Assembly: GCA_002825515.1 (NCBI GenBank)
Contig: PJET01000118.1
Coordinates: 1-27,122 of the forward strand
Direction: 5' to 3'
DNA: 27,122 nt
Origin: Candidatus Thorarchaeota archaeon MP11T_1
GTDB taxonomy: Archaea > Asgardarchaeota > Thorarchaeia > Thorarchaeales > Thorarchaeaceae
Under the pieces are notes generated by a model. That model was not told the DNA's origin. It made no database searches and was given only the letters and a program-made list of their open reading frames with translations. How positions within the stretch are numbered: position 1 is the stretch's first letter; each line of letters starts with the position of its first letter. Both the position numbers and the translations under genes were made by a program. Shown here piece after piece: positions 6,765 to 15,894 of this stretch.

Positions 6765-8342
6765 CTATTTATAATTATTAAGAGCCCTGGTAGAAAATGC
6801 AAGGAAAAGGTATACCAAAGATAGTGTGTAAATGGGAAGAACCATCAGAACCAAGACACTATCAGCAAACAATGCAACAAGAAAAACTAGAATTGCACCT
6901 AGTCCCAAATTAATAATTGGAAAAGAAAATGCCAAGGGAACTGGCAGAGTTTTTGGATCGCTTGTCATAACAGGAACATATGCACCTACAGCACTTCCTG
7001 TAGCAGCAAATATTATCGAGAGAGGAGCTGCAAGCGTTATAATCGCTAGGTAACCTTCAATGTGAATGAAATAGATTAGAAAACCACAAGCAGGAATCAC
7101 TGTTATCACTATTTCAAATAAACTCAATAGATACTTTGAAAGAATGATATCTCTCGTGTGAAATGGAGATGCTTTGAGTAAATACACGTTTTCTCTCTCA
7201 TCAACAAAACTAAGCATTGAAGTGACACTCGCCATTTGAACAAACAATATCATCATCAGGATAAAAGCTGGAACAAGAGCAAATGCTAATCCTGGAGGTA
7301 CTAGGATGGCAGGAAACCAGAGTGGTCGCATAATATTTAGATAGAGAACAAAAGCTGTACCAAAGACTGCATAGACATATTTCCATATCTGCATTGGAGA
7401 TCTAAGACGACTCCAAAAATCTTTCATCATTATCCAAACCATTGGATCATTAAACCTAGATTTAGAGAAGTCTACTTCTCCATGAATTATTCTGCTGAAT
7501 TTTCCTTCAGCTTCCGCCCTCCCTCTACTAGCAGAAAATAATTCATAGTAGTTATATCCAGTAATATTGGCTGTTAGGAGTAAACAAATTGTGAATGCAA
7601 TAATGATGAAAATCAGTGAATATATTGGATCCACACCTTGAGCGAAGATACCAGTTGACTCTGTTAGAAATAACGCGACAGCGTTAGATGGAATAACATA
7701 GATTGCAACTATATTAGACACTAGCCATGGATGTGCTGGGAGCAGAGCTAATGCTCCTAAGACAATTACAATAAGATGCCGAAAACGATTTTTTGTCTTA
7801 TTGGAAACTTGGAGGCGAATAAAAGAACTGATAGCTCCTAAACAGTAGTTGATCTCAAGAAAGATAATGATGATTGAAAGTAGTGTGATGACACCAAAAA
7901 AGAATATACTCGCAGATGACAGGAGCGGAAGAACTGAAAGAATCCCAATAGAAAGGAAAGAAATCTTACGGATTATTCTTCTCAAGTACCTACTCAAGAA
8001 TATTTGATGAGGTTTTATTGGTGCGGACATCATCAGACTTTCATCCTCTATTGTTAGAAGCGCAGCTGGTCCCATTCCAAAATAACCACCAACGACCGAT
8101 GACGCACTTAGTACCGCGGTAGCTGCAAAAATCATCCCTACATCGATTGTATCCTCAAGTAAAACGGTAAGATTAGCCATTAGGGGCGCAAACGAAACAA
8201 AGCTAGAAAACACGGTACTTACAAAGAGAATTCCAAAAAACGTTATTCCATAGAAGAGAAGCATTGACGGTGTTTTAATTGCAAATTTGAATTGGTTGTA
8301 CAACATGCGAACTTCATTTCTCATGAGTTTGAATGTTGACAA
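6765..8342 (-). CDS. ABC-2 type exporter permease
   Basis: A ~525-residue polytopic membrane protein with roughly 12 hydrophobic segments in two groups, separated by a charged ~45-residue cytoplasmic stretch (SASRGRAEAEGKFSRII, then HGEVDFSKSRFNDPM). It fits the large ABC exporter permeases that pair with an ABC-2 type ATPase. It lies directly downstream of that ATPase gene with only a few bases between. The TTG at 8342 is favoured over the TTG at 8348, because AGAGGTG (8351-8357) is 8 bases from the former and only 2 from the latter; the ribosome site overlaps the ATPase stop codon, which suggests coupling. The substrate cannot be read from the sequence; no substrate gene adjoins. Confidence 0.82.
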   Translation of the reverse strand: MSTFKLMRNEVRMLYNQFKFAIKTPSMLLFYGITFFGILFVSTVFSSFVSFAPLMANLTVLLEDTIDVGMIFAATAVLSASSVVGGYFGMGPAALLTIEDESLMMSAPIKPHQIFLSRYLRRIIRKISFLSIGILSVLPLLSSASIFFFGVITLLSIIIIFLEINYCLGAISSFIRLQVSNKTKNRFRHLIVIVLGALALLPAHPWLVSNIVAIYVIPSNAVALFLTESTGIFAQGVDPIYSLIFIIIAFTICLLLTANITGYNYYELFSASRGRAEAEGKFSRIIHGEVDFSKSRFNDPMVWIMMKDFWSRLRSPMQIWKYVYAVFGTAFVLYLNIMRPLWFPAILVPPGLAFALVPAFILMMILFVQMASVTSMLSFVDERENVYLLKASPFHTRDIILSKYLLSLFEIVITVIPACGFLIYFIHIEGYLAIITLAAPLSIIFAATGSAVGAYVPVMTSDPKTLPVPLAFSFPIINLGLGAILVFLVALFADSVLVLMVLPIYTLSLVYLFLAFSTRALNNYK

Positions 8343-8356
8343 ATTCAATGCACCTC

Positions 8357-9307
8357 TTACTCAGGAATACCTCCAGTTAAGCTGAGAAATATTTCTTCAA
8401 GACTTGAAGCTTCGGGAAAGAGGTCTCGTAGCTCTTCGTATGTTCCTTTTCCTACGACATCACCTTCGTTCATTATGACAAATCTATCACAAAGATCCGC
8501 GGCAACTTCTAGAATATGTGTTGAAATTAGAATAGCTGAACCCCCGTCTCTCAGTTTTCTCAGTAGTTTTTTCAAGTTCCAAGCACCACGAGGATCAAGG
8601 CCATAGATGGGTTCATCAAGGGCAAGAATGTATGGAGGTTCTCTGGTAAAAATTCCGATAAGAAGCGCGCGTTGCAAATTACCTTTAGATAAAGTTCCAA
8701 TATAAGTATCGATAAACTCATCAAACTGAAACAACTCAATAAACTCCCGCATCCTGATTAATGTTGTTTCATGAGTAACACCATAGATACGGGCGGTAAA
8801 CATTACATATTCACGAGCTGTCAAACTAGGATAGCATGTGGGTTTTTCTGGGATATAGCCAATTCGCTCTTTTGCCAAAATCGGCTGCTCATTAATATTG
8901 TAACCATCCACTTCGATAGTTCCGCGATTTGCACGAATAATGCCCGTTAGCATCCTCAATGTTGTCGTTTTCCCGGCTCCATTAGGACCTACGAGCCCAA
9001 CTATCTCACCTGGTTTTACTTGAAGGTTAAGGTTGCGAACGGCAATTTTTTTGCCAAAAGATTTAGTCACATTCTTCAGCAGGATGGCTGGTGATTCCAA
9101 TTGAATTGAAGGTGTATTTTTTTCATTTCGTTTCTCTAATTCACTCATTACCTGTTCTATGAGCCAACTTCGTTTAATTGTTCTTTTAACTATTGGAATT
9201 TTTAAGACGCGAGCTAGGCGAAGCAATTCATCTCCAGGCATTCGTTCAATACTTGCTTTCATAGTCATAGATGATTTTGCTCCTCCAACACCATTTTCTA
9301 TTTGCAT
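8357..9307 (-). CDS. ABC transporter ATP-binding protein with N-terminal extension
   Basis: A 316-residue ATPase. Walker A is GPNGAGKT (107-114), the signature LSKGN (206-210), Walker B YILALDEP with catalytic Glu232, the D-loop GLDP, and the switch His264 in STHIL. The Q-loop position reads YIPEKPTCYP, with Glu in place of Gln, as is common in ABC-2 drug and bacteriocin-type exporters. The N-terminal ~70 residues are not part of the ATPase fold; residues ~24-60 (GDELLRLARVLKIPIVK) form a short two-helix, SAP- or HeH-like unit. An internal ATG (Met14, at 9268) follows GGAGGA and might be the real start; either way the extension mostly remains. It forms a two-gene exporter operon with the downstream permease. 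Confidence 0.88.
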   Translation of the reverse strand: MQIENGVGGAKSSMTMKASIERMPGDELLRLARVLKIPIVKRTIKRSWLIEQVMSELEKRNEKNTPSIQLESPAILLKNVTKSFGKKIAVRNLNLQVKPGEIVGLVGPNGAGKTTTLRMLTGIIRANRGTIEVDGYNINEQPILAKERIGYIPEKPTCYPSLTAREYVMFTARIYGVTHETTLIRMREFIELFQFDEFIDTYIGTLSKGNLQRALLIGIFTREPPYILALDEPIYGLDPRGAWNLKKLLRKLRDGGSAILISTHILEVAADLCDRFVIMNEGDVVGKGTYEELRDLFPEASSLEEIFLSLTGGIPE

Positions 9308-9367
9308 GAGCGCTTTTAACTTACGTCAATAATAAGTAAGTGGTTAACGTAGAAATGTAATGTTAAT

Positions 9368-10078
9368 TTATTGCTTGAAATAATTGAGCTCATACGGAAT
9401 ACGTTTGATAAGCTCAAGCTTCCAATTAACAACCTTTGTCGTAAATGGGTAAATCTCTACTCCATCAGCATTAGCTGAACGTAGAGCATCACCAAAATTG
9501 GGGTCTGTTTTATCATTTGGTGAGAATACATTTGCATCTGGTCTTTGGATTACAAAAAAAATTGCTGCTCGATCAACATGATTTTCTTTTAGTGAAGCAG
9601 CAAGATGTTTCACATGTCTTGCTCCTCTTTTTGTCGGAGCATCAGGAAATATTGCTCTTCCATCCTCAACAAGAGTACATGATTTCACTTCAATGAATGA
9701 TGTTTCTTTTTCACCAACGAGTTTGAAATCAAAACGCCCCTCAAATGAGGGAGGTTCGGGTACTACATCATCATAGTCGCTGAAAAAAGGGAGTCTTTTC
9801 GAAATAAGTAATTTCTTGATGAAGCGATTTGGTAGGTTTGAATCGATAGATACCAGAACATCATTATACTCTAGACCGATCAAAGTATAATCGGTCTTCC
9901 TGTGTGCAGCTCTATCTTCTTTCAGAAAAACTTCATTTCCAGGAACCATTAATTCAAGCATTCTCCCTGGATTTGGAATGAATGCTTCAGTAACCCTACC
10001 TTCAAGAAGAACTCTACCTAAGAATCGGTTTGGTCTATCAATTAGAACAGCTTTTTTGATTCTTGGCGAGAAACTCAC
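9368..10078 (-). CDS. sfsA: SfsA family protein (sugar fermentation stimulation protein homologue)
   Basis: A 236-residue protein, the usual SfsA length. The N-terminal OB-like part has RFLGRVLLEGRVTEAFIPNPGRM. The C-terminal nuclease-like part has RFDFKLV, FIEVKSCTLV, GRAIFPDAPTKRGARHVKHL, the strongly conserved SfsA block containing the Glu-x-Lys and Asp-Ala-Pro-Thr-x-Arg-Gly residues. In bacteria SfsA was named for effects on maltose metabolism and binds DNA nonspecifically; its archaeal role is unclear, and the fold suggests a nuclease. The start is GTG at 10078, preceded by a G-rich site (GTAGGG). An ATG overlaps it by two bases but runs into TGA at once. It is 60 bases upstream of the ABC operon and divergent from the receiver gene. 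Confidence 0.93.
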   Translation of the reverse strand: MSFSPRIKKAVLIDRPNRFLGRVLLEGRVTEAFIPNPGRMLELMVPGNEVFLKEDRAAHRKTDYTLIGLEYNDVLVSIDSNLPNRFIKKLLISKRLPFFSDYDDVVPEPPSFEGRFDFKLVGEKETSFIEVKSCTLVEDGRAIFPDAPTKRGARHVKHLAASLKENHVDRAAIFFVIQRPDANVFSPNDKTDPNFGDALRSANADGVEIYPFTTKVVNWKLELIKRIPYELNYFKQ

Positions 10079-10200
10079 ATTAACCCTACTCCCGGATATT
10101 TAGTTGGAAATGTTCGATTTGCACGAGAAAACCTATTACCATCGATTCATTAAGGATACTGTTTGGGTATACAATGAGTGCCTTTTAGGGAGTGGTTAGG

Positions 10201-10809
10201 TTGGTAATTCGAGTCCTACTCGTAGATGATGATGTTGAACTTCTTGATATTGCTAGAATATTGCTCCAGCAGACAGATCCTGATTTGGAAATTGTTGCAT
10301 CTTCTTCCGTGAAAGATGCACTGGAGAAATTAGAAAATGAGGAATTTGATGTCGTAATATCTGATTATCTGATGCCAGATTCATCTGGTTTGGATATGTT
10401 GGAGGCTCTTCGTGCAGGAGGTGACGATATTGGATTTGTTATCTGGACAGGGCACTCAAAAGAAGACATTGTCATAAAATCACTTAATCTTGGGGCAGAT
10501 TATTACATTCTAAAGAATGAAAATTATCGTGAGCAGTTTTCAGCCATTCGAGATATCATACGAAGTGTATCAAAAAAGAAGTCGATTTCAAAACCGCAAA
10601 TCATCAAACAGGAAACGGTAAGCAAGTTCATCCATAAACTGTCGCATGACATCACTGGTATAGCTCACAATATAATGGGGTATGCTACGCTCTTGGAGGA
10701 GGAGAATAACCCTGAGTATATTAAAGGGATAAGCAGATTATTGATAAAAATGAGTGAACGAGTTAGAACTGCAGTTGCAGAGATTGACAGCGGAGATTTG
10801 AATGAATAA
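10201..10809 (+). CDS. Receiver-domain protein with C-terminal H-box (DHp-like) helix
   Basis: A ~202-residue protein. Residues 1-120 are a complete receiver: Asp10/Asp11 acidic pocket (LLVDDD), Asp55 phospho-acceptor (ISDYLMPDSSG), Thr83 (IWTGHS) and Lys105. After a basic linker, residues ~140-195 contain KLSHDITGIAHNIMGYATLLEEE, an H-box-like helix (His149) with a second helix ISRLLIKMSERVRTAVAEI, as in the dimerising DHp domain of histidine kinases. No ATPase domain follows; the gene simply stops. It could serve as a phosphotransfer hub or dimeric receiver with no DNA-binding output. TTG at 10201 is chosen over GTG at 10192, because GGGAGTG (10188-10194) is 6 bases ahead of the TTG but abuts or overlaps the GTG. 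It is 9 bases from convergent dinB. Confidence 0.83.
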   Translation: MVIRVLLVDDDVELLDIARILLQQTDPDLEIVASSSVKDALEKLENEEFDVVISDYLMPDSSGLDMLEALRAGGDDIGFVIWTGHSKEDIVIKSLNLGADYYILKNENYREQFSAIRDIIRSVSKKKSISKPQIIKQETVSKFIHKLSHDITGIAHNIMGYATLLEEENNPEYIKGISRLLIKMSERVRTAVAEIDSGDLNE

Positions 10810-10818
10810 CATCATGGT

Positions 10819-11919
10819 CTAGAGAAACTCTGTTAGACATAATTGCTCTGAAGCTTGATTCAACCCTGATACTTTGACGCCAATTAGGCGAATGGATTTT
10901 TCTTGATCTCGTTGGTGGTCAAAAATTTCTATTGCTAATCTTCGCAAAATATCAGCACGGTCGGTTTCAACAGGTATACTTTTACTCCGTTGAATAGTTG
11001 TATAGTCACTATATCTCATTTTGACAGTGACAGTCTTGAATCTCAAAGATTTCTTATTGAGTCTCTCTCCAATTCTACCACACATCGTACCTAAGACTTC
11101 TCGAATATAATCAACAGCACTTGGTTCTACATCTTCCATAAAGGTCCGGTCTTTTGATATTGATTTTCTAACTCTGGGTCCATTATCAATTAATGGTCGC
11201 TCATCAATTCCTCGTGCACGCTGATAGAGCCAAGAAGAGCCACGTCCCATTGCAGGCCACAATTCTGGTATTGTCATATTTTGAATCTGTCCTAGTGTAG
11301 AAATTCCAAACTTTTCCAACCGTTCGGAAGTTTTGCGTCCAATCCCATTAATTGCTGATACAGGGAGTGGTTCGAGAAACTTCAAGACAGTAATAGGGTC
11401 TGGCCCAACAATTGTAATACCTCGTGGTTTGTTCATTCCTGTAGCAACCTTTGCGACTGACATGTTCGGAGCAGCTCCAATAGAACATGGTAACTTTACC
11501 TCGAGCCAAATTGAATCCTGAATCCAAGAAGCGATATTCCGCGGGCTCCCAAAAACATCAACACTGTTGGTGACTTCGATATAGGCTTCATCAATACTAG
11601 CCCTTCGAACACGACCACCATCTGCATACTCTCGTAAAACATCCATAAACTCGTCAGAAGCTACACCATAACTTTCAAACTCTCCTTCAACAAAGGCAGC
11701 CTTAGGACACAATCTATATGCTTGAGAAACTGGCATCCCTGCGTGAATACCATTTGCGCGTGCTTCATACGATGCAGCACGGACTACACCCCGACCCTTT
11801 CCACCTTTCGGATCATGACCAACACAGACTGGCCGTCCAGCTAATTCAGGGTGGTTTCGATATTGCTCTACAGATGCGAAGAAAGCATCCATATCAATAT
11901 GCATGATCCAACGTGACAT
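10819..11919 (-). CDS. dinB: DNA polymerase IV (Y-family, Dpo4/DinB type)
   Basis: A 366-residue translesion polymerase. Palm motifs: HIDMDAFFASVE (Asp9, Asp11) and ASIDEAYIEV (Asp110, Glu111), the metal-binding carboxylates; YEARANGIHAGMP in the fingers; PVSAINGIGRKTSERL in the thumb (helix-hairpin-helix); then the little-finger domain. The last eight residues QLCLTEFL (359-366) fit the PCNA-interacting box Q-x-x-L-x-x-F-L, as expected for an archaeal Y-family enzyme and its sliding clamp. The ATG at 11919 matches the family start (MSRWIMHIDMD). No SOS-type operator is visible. The neighbours are signalling genes, unrelated to repair. Confidence 0.96.
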   Translation of the reverse strand: MSRWIMHIDMDAFFASVEQYRNHPELAGRPVCVGHDPKGGKGRGVVRAASYEARANGIHAGMPVSQAYRLCPKAAFVEGEFESYGVASDEFMDVLREYADGGRVRRASIDEAYIEVTNSVDVFGSPRNIASWIQDSIWLEVKLPCSIGAAPNMSVAKVATGMNKPRGITIVGPDPITVLKFLEPLPVSAINGIGRKTSERLEKFGISTLGQIQNMTIPELWPAMGRGSSWLYQRARGIDERPLIDNGPRVRKSISKDRTFMEDVEPSAVDYIREVLGTMCGRIGERLNKKSLRFKTVTVKMRYSDYTTIQRSKSIPVETDRADILRRLAIEIFDHQRDQEKSIRLIGVKVSGLNQASEQLCLTEFL

Positions 11920-12056
11920 TCAAACCAAGATAATGACGGATAATCTGCCATTAGCTGTTCTCATATGAAGATGTGTCTTTCACCGAACGCTGATGTCTCA
12001 GGGAGATGGCCGAAGATATTAGTATTTCAGCATGAAAATCGTACATCCTAGAGAAT

Positions 12057-12065
12057 CCTATATGT
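12057..12065 (+). promoter_or_regulatory. Probable TATA element for the four-PAS kinase
   Basis: CCTATATGT is centred 32 bases before the ATG at 12093, so transcription would begin at or just before the start codon. This fits a leaderless message, which agrees with the lack of any G-rich ribosome site there. Confidence 0.4.
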
Positions 12066-12092
12066 AGCTATTGAACAATATTGAAACAACGG

Positions 12093-14378
12093 ATGAAGGA
12101 TCTTAACCTCACAGTGGAAAGCAATATCTCTCAAGAAGAAGAAGCCAGTCGGTATCGCGCATTAGTAGACTCGATGAATGATGGATTTGGTATTGTCGAT
12201 GATAAAGGTATTTTCACATATGTGAATTCAAGATTCGCAAGAATGCTCCATTATTCTGTTGACGCAATGATTGGGACAGCATTGCTTGATTTCGTTAATG
12301 ATGAGAATAAGAAAATCATTAGAGAAAATATCCAGAAACGAACAAGAGGCGAAGCGACTCAGTATGAAGTCGAGTGGACAAAGAGTAATGGTGAATTAGT
12401 TCCCACAATTGTTTCTGGGGCTCCAATTACAGATGATGATGGGAACCATCGAGGATCATTTGCGGTCATTACTGATATTACTGAACTGAGGAAATCACAA
12501 AATGCACTAGAAGAAAACATGGAAATGATGAGAAGGATTTTCGAAGAATCGCAACTAGGGATAGAATTGTTTGACCCTGATGGTATCCTTATTTCTGCAA
12601 ACCAAGCGGCCTTAGATATTGGAGGCATCTCAGATATTAATGACCTACTAGGTTTCAGTCTCTTTGATGATCCAAATGTACCAAATGATATCAAGGCTAG
12701 ATTAATCAGGGGAGAACCTGTGAAGTATGAGATAATATTCGATTTTGATAAAGTAAAAGAAAAAGGACTCTACCCGACTAGTCGTTGTGGCCAAATTATC
12801 TTAGATGCATGGGTTACACCACTAGGTTTGGAGAATGGGAGTGAACTCAAAGGGTACCTAAGTCAGATGTTGGAAATAACAGAGGAAAGGAAAAAAGAGG
12901 CAGCTCTTGAATTTACAGAAAAACGCTATCAGCTTCTTGCAGATAACATTACTGATGTCATTTTTACATCAGACATGGAACTTAACCTGACTTATGTCAG
13001 TCCATCAGTTGAACTGCTTTTAGGATACAAGGTCGAAGAATTGGCAAGTGTGTCATTAATTGAATTAATGGCACCGGAATCAGTCTGGATAGCCATTGAA
13101 GCAGTAAAGGAAGCCCTGGAAGCAGAAAAGATTGGAGACCAAACCTTTTCGAGAGGGGAATCACCACCACTTGAGATACAGCTCAAAAGAAAGGATGGTT
13201 CAAAGGTTTGGACTGAAGTGGCACGTACATTTACTCGAGATGCAGATGGAAAACCAACGGGTATACTTGGAGTAGCTAGAAACATAGAAGAGAGAAAAGA
13301 AAGCCAAAAAGCTCTAATCAAGTCTGAGGCAAAATATCGTGCTTTAATAGAACAGTCTTTTCAAGGATTTATGATTGTTCAAGCATTTCCGTTGCAAGTC
13401 AAGTTTACCAATCCCGCTTTCGCAAGTTTTCTTGAAAGGAGTGTAGACGAAGTCCTTGAACTCTCTTCTGAGGAAATACAAGACATGATTCACCCTGAGG
13501 ACTGGGATGCAGTCCTGAATCGACTGCAAGAGCTAATGAAAGGAGAGCCACCTAACAAGATACCCATGCTCATACGCGTTTTCCAAAAGGATGGAGATAT
13601 GCAATGGCTAGAGATGTTTGGCAGACAAGTAGAGTACGAAGACAATCCAGCTATCCAACTTGTAGCTATGAATGTCACTGATCGCCTTGATGCTGAGAAG
13701 CACATTGAAACTCAGAAAGAGCGTGCAATCCATCTCATCGACTTAATGGCGCACGACTTTAGAAACCAATTGCAGATTATACTTGGAAGCACCATGGTCA
13801 TGGAGATGAACCTCCAAGATCCCGAAGCTCGTCGGCTTCTAGGGCAGATTGTATCATCGGTGGAAAGATGTCAGAGTATGATATCAAAAGTAAAAGTCAC
13901 CGAGCCATTAATGTCAGTGCCCCTTAGAATCAGAAAGCTAAGTACAACCATTGAATCAGTGGTTGAATCCTATAAAAGCCAACACAGAGATGTTTCTTTT
14001 AATTTGTCACTTCTAGTAGATAATGCACTCGTTGAAGCAGATCAATTTCTAGAACAGTTGCTTGGTAACATAATTGAAAATGCAATCGAACATAATCCAA
14101 AAGAAGGGAGGATTGTATGGATTGTTCTTAAAGAGAGCGGAGAAGGCTATGAAATTGCTATAGGTGACAATGGGCAAGGAATTTCAAGTTCTCTAAAAGC
14201 GGCTATCTTTGATCTATCCCGACGCTATGGAGGTGTTGGTCTTCATCAGACAAAACAAATCTGTGACAAGTATGGTGGTCGAATCGATGTTAGAGACCGT
14301 GTCAAAGGTGAACCTAGAAAAGGTGCAGAATTTGTAGTGTGGTTACCTATGATGCGCGAACGTAACAACAACTCATAG
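12093..14378 (+). CDS. Multi-PAS soluble sensor histidine kinase
   Basis: A 761-residue cytoplasmic kinase. Four PAS units lie at about residues 16-133, 139-266, 274-401 and 408-536; three end in the typical VIxDITE/VARNIEER/MNVTDR strand and linker. The DHp helix reads LMAHDFRNQLQIILG with His554. The ATPase domain has the N-box LGNIIENAIEH (Asn663), DNGQG (692-696) and a G2 region GGVGLHQTKQI. The lid is shorter than in most kinases. No membrane helix or receiver is present; PAS domains probably bind small ligands or cofactors. An in-frame TTG at 12081 is an alternative start. ATG 12093 is preferred because it sits at leaderless distance from a TATA element. It overlaps the convergent PLP enzyme gene by 6 bases. 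Confidence 0.9.
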   Translation: MKDLNLTVESNISQEEEASRYRALVDSMNDGFGIVDDKGIFTYVNSRFARMLHYSVDAMIGTALLDFVNDENKKIIRENIQKRTRGEATQYEVEWTKSNGELVPTIVSGAPITDDDGNHRGSFAVITDITELRKSQNALEENMEMMRRIFEESQLGIELFDPDGILISANQAALDIGGISDINDLLGFSLFDDPNVPNDIKARLIRGEPVKYEIIFDFDKVKEKGLYPTSRCGQIILDAWVTPLGLENGSELKGYLSQMLEITEERKKEAALEFTEKRYQLLADNITDVIFTSDMELNLTYVSPSVELLLGYKVEELASVSLIELMAPESVWIAIEAVKEALEAEKIGDQTFSRGESPPLEIQLKRKDGSKVWTEVARTFTRDADGKPTGILGVARNIEERKESQKALIKSEAKYRALIEQSFQGFMIVQAFPLQVKFTNPAFASFLERSVDEVLELSSEEIQDMIHPEDWDAVLNRLQELMKGEPPNKIPMLIRVFQKDGDMQWLEMFGRQVEYEDNPAIQLVAMNVTDRLDAEKHIETQKERAIHLIDLMAHDFRNQLQIILGSTMVMEMNLQDPEARRLLGQIVSSVERCQSMISKVKVTEPLMSVPLRIRKLSTTIESVVESYKSQHRDVSFNLSLLVDNALVEADQFLEQLLGNIIENAIEHNPKEGRIVWIVLKESGEGYEIAIGDNGQGISSSLKAAIFDLSRRYGGVGLHQTKQICDKYGGRIDVRDRVKGEPRKGAEFVVWLPMMRERNNNS

Positions 14379-15320
14379 ATATCTAGAGAAAAACCTTGTC
14401 AGGTCAATATTGCCCCCACTAATAATTACTCCAACACGCTTGTCATTCAGCTCATCTTTCATCTTGACAAGTCCAGCCAATGATACTGCTCCAGAAGGTT
14501 CAACTACAATCTTCATACGCTCCCAGAAAAGTTTCATTGCTTCAACAATCTCCTCTTCGGAGACTTTGATGATAGAATTTACAAATTTTCTGATTATGTG
14601 GAATGTCACTTCCCCCAGTTGGGTTCTAAGTCCATCAGCTATCGTATTTGGGTTAACACTTGGATATATTTTACCATCTCTAAAGGAACGAAAAGCATCA
14701 TCTGCGTTCGCGGGCTCAACTCCAATAACTGTTGATTTGGGACAAAGTCCCTTCGCAGCAACAGATGTGCCACTCAAGAGACCACCGCCTCCAACTGGTG
14801 CAAATATGTAGTCTAATTCATCTACTTCCTCTATTAGTTCTAGGGTAGCCGTTCCCGCTCCAGCTATGATTCGCTCATCATTGTAAGGATGAATAAGGAC
14901 ATAATTATGCGTTTCAACTAACTTATTTGCCACTTCTACTCTACTCTCGATCGAATTCTCGCAAAACACTATCTGCGCCCCATAACCACGAGTAGCATCG
15001 ATTTTAACTTGCGGAGAGTTCTTTGGCATCACAATCGTAGCCTTGATTTTCATGATCGATGCAGCAAGTGCGAGTGCTTGCGCATGATTTCCAGATGAGT
15101 GAGCAATGACACCTCGCTTTCGTTCATCCTTTGTCAATTGTGATACTGTGTTTAAAGCTCCTCTAAATTTGAAAGCACCAGCACGTTGAAAATTCTCACA
15201 TTTGAAAAAGATCTGACAGTCAATCAATTTGTCAATAGTTGAAGATGTCATCACTGGAGTCCAAAGAGCGTAGTCTCGAATTCTCTTATGAGCATCGAAA
15301 ATGTCCTGAAGCTCAACCAT
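14373..15320 (-). CDS. Threonine dehydratase / serine racemase-type PLP enzyme
   Basis: A ~315-residue fold-type II PLP enzyme. AGAFKFRGA carries the Schiff-base lysine (Lys51 from the ATG used here), followed by AHSSGNHAQALA (substrate loop), VGGGGLLSG (phosphate-binding tetraglycine) and near the C-terminus SGGNIDLT. These identify the threonine/serine ammonia-lyase and serine/aspartate racemase group. There is no C-terminal ACT regulatory domain, so it resembles catabolic TdcB-type enzymes or eukaryotic-type serine racemase rather than biosynthetic IlvA; the exact substrate cannot be fixed by eye. The ATG at 15320 is chosen over an upstream in-frame TTG at 15347 because the conserved start (VELQDIFDAHKRI) follows it immediately. 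A separate ACT-domain gene lies nearby. Confidence 0.88.
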   Translation of the reverse strand: MVELQDIFDAHKRIRDYALWTPVMTSSTIDKLIDCQIFFKCENFQRAGAFKFRGALNTVSQLTKDERKRGVIAHSSGNHAQALALAASIMKIKATIVMPKNSPQVKIDATRGYGAQIVFCENSIESRVEVANKLVETHNYVLIHPYNDERIIAGAGTATLELIEEVDELDYIFAPVGGGGLLSGTSVAAKGLCPKSTVIGVEPANADDAFRSFRDGKIYPSVNPNTIADGLRTQLGEVTFHIIRKFVNSIIKVSEEEIVEAMKLFWERMKIVVEPSGAVSLAGLVKMKDELNDKRVGVIISGGNIDLTRFFSRYL

Positions 15321-15402
15321 AGAATAAGATTGATGGCTACGATACAAAAAGATTACTCGAAACGTTTAACCGCTCCAGAATTGCTGACCACGATGATGTA
15401 TA

Positions 15403-15894
15403 TTGAGAGGAATACGTAGAACAGAAAAAGCCATTGAAAGTAAGGATGAAATTATTGCTATTCTTAAGAAAACAAAATACATCACAATAGCGATGAGTAT
15501 AGATGATGAGCCCTATCTAGCAACATTGAGCCATGGATATGATGAAGAGAATTATTGCATCTATTTTCACTGTGCTCAAGAAGGGAAGAAAATAGACATC
15601 CTCAAGAAGAATAATATCGTGTGGGGACAGGCACTCGATGATTTAGGTTATGTAGATGGAGCATGTGATCATCTCTATGCTACAACACAGTTCAGAGGTC
15701 GTGTTCTCTTTATTGATGATATAAATGAGAAGAAGCATGCTCTCAAGATAATGATTCAAGCTCTCGAGGTAGATCCAGGTAAAGTAATGAAAGAGCAGAT
15801 AACGAAAAAATCTCTCAAGCGTGTAAATATTGGACGAATAGATATCGAATTCATGACTGGTAAGAAATCGAAAGAGGTCATTATTTCATTATAG
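15403..15894 (+). CDS. FMN-binding split-barrel protein (pyridoxamine phosphate oxidase-like)
   Basis: A 163-residue protein of the NimA/PNPOx-like family. It has RRTEKAI, a helix KDEIIAILKKTKYITIAM, then SIDDEPYLATLSHGYDEENYCIYFHCAQEGKKIDILKKN, the typical beta-barrel core where YxHxAxEGKKID contacts flavin phosphate. These proteins bind FMN, F420 or haem and are often annotated as nitroimidazole-resistance or flavin proteins; the substrate here is unknown. The start is TTG at 15403: the in-frame codons upstream run into TGA at 15394-15396, and two ATGs just ahead are out of frame. The gene overlaps the convergent ACT-domain gene by 6 bases at the 3' ends. It neighbours a nitroreductase, also flavin-dependent. 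Confidence 0.85.
   Translation: MRGIRRTEKAIESKDEIIAILKKTKYITIAMSIDDEPYLATLSHGYDEENYCIYFHCAQEGKKIDILKKNNIVWGQALDDLGYVDGACDHLYATTQFRGRVLFIDDINEKKHALKIMIQALEVDPGKVMKEQITKKSLKRVNIGRIDIEFMTGKKSKEVIISL

Noticed and set aside
12057..12092. Short repeated TTGAACAATATTGAAACAA-like stretch before the four-PAS kinase as an operator
   Set aside because: The repeats are imperfect, short and A+T-rich, and could be chance next to a TATA element.
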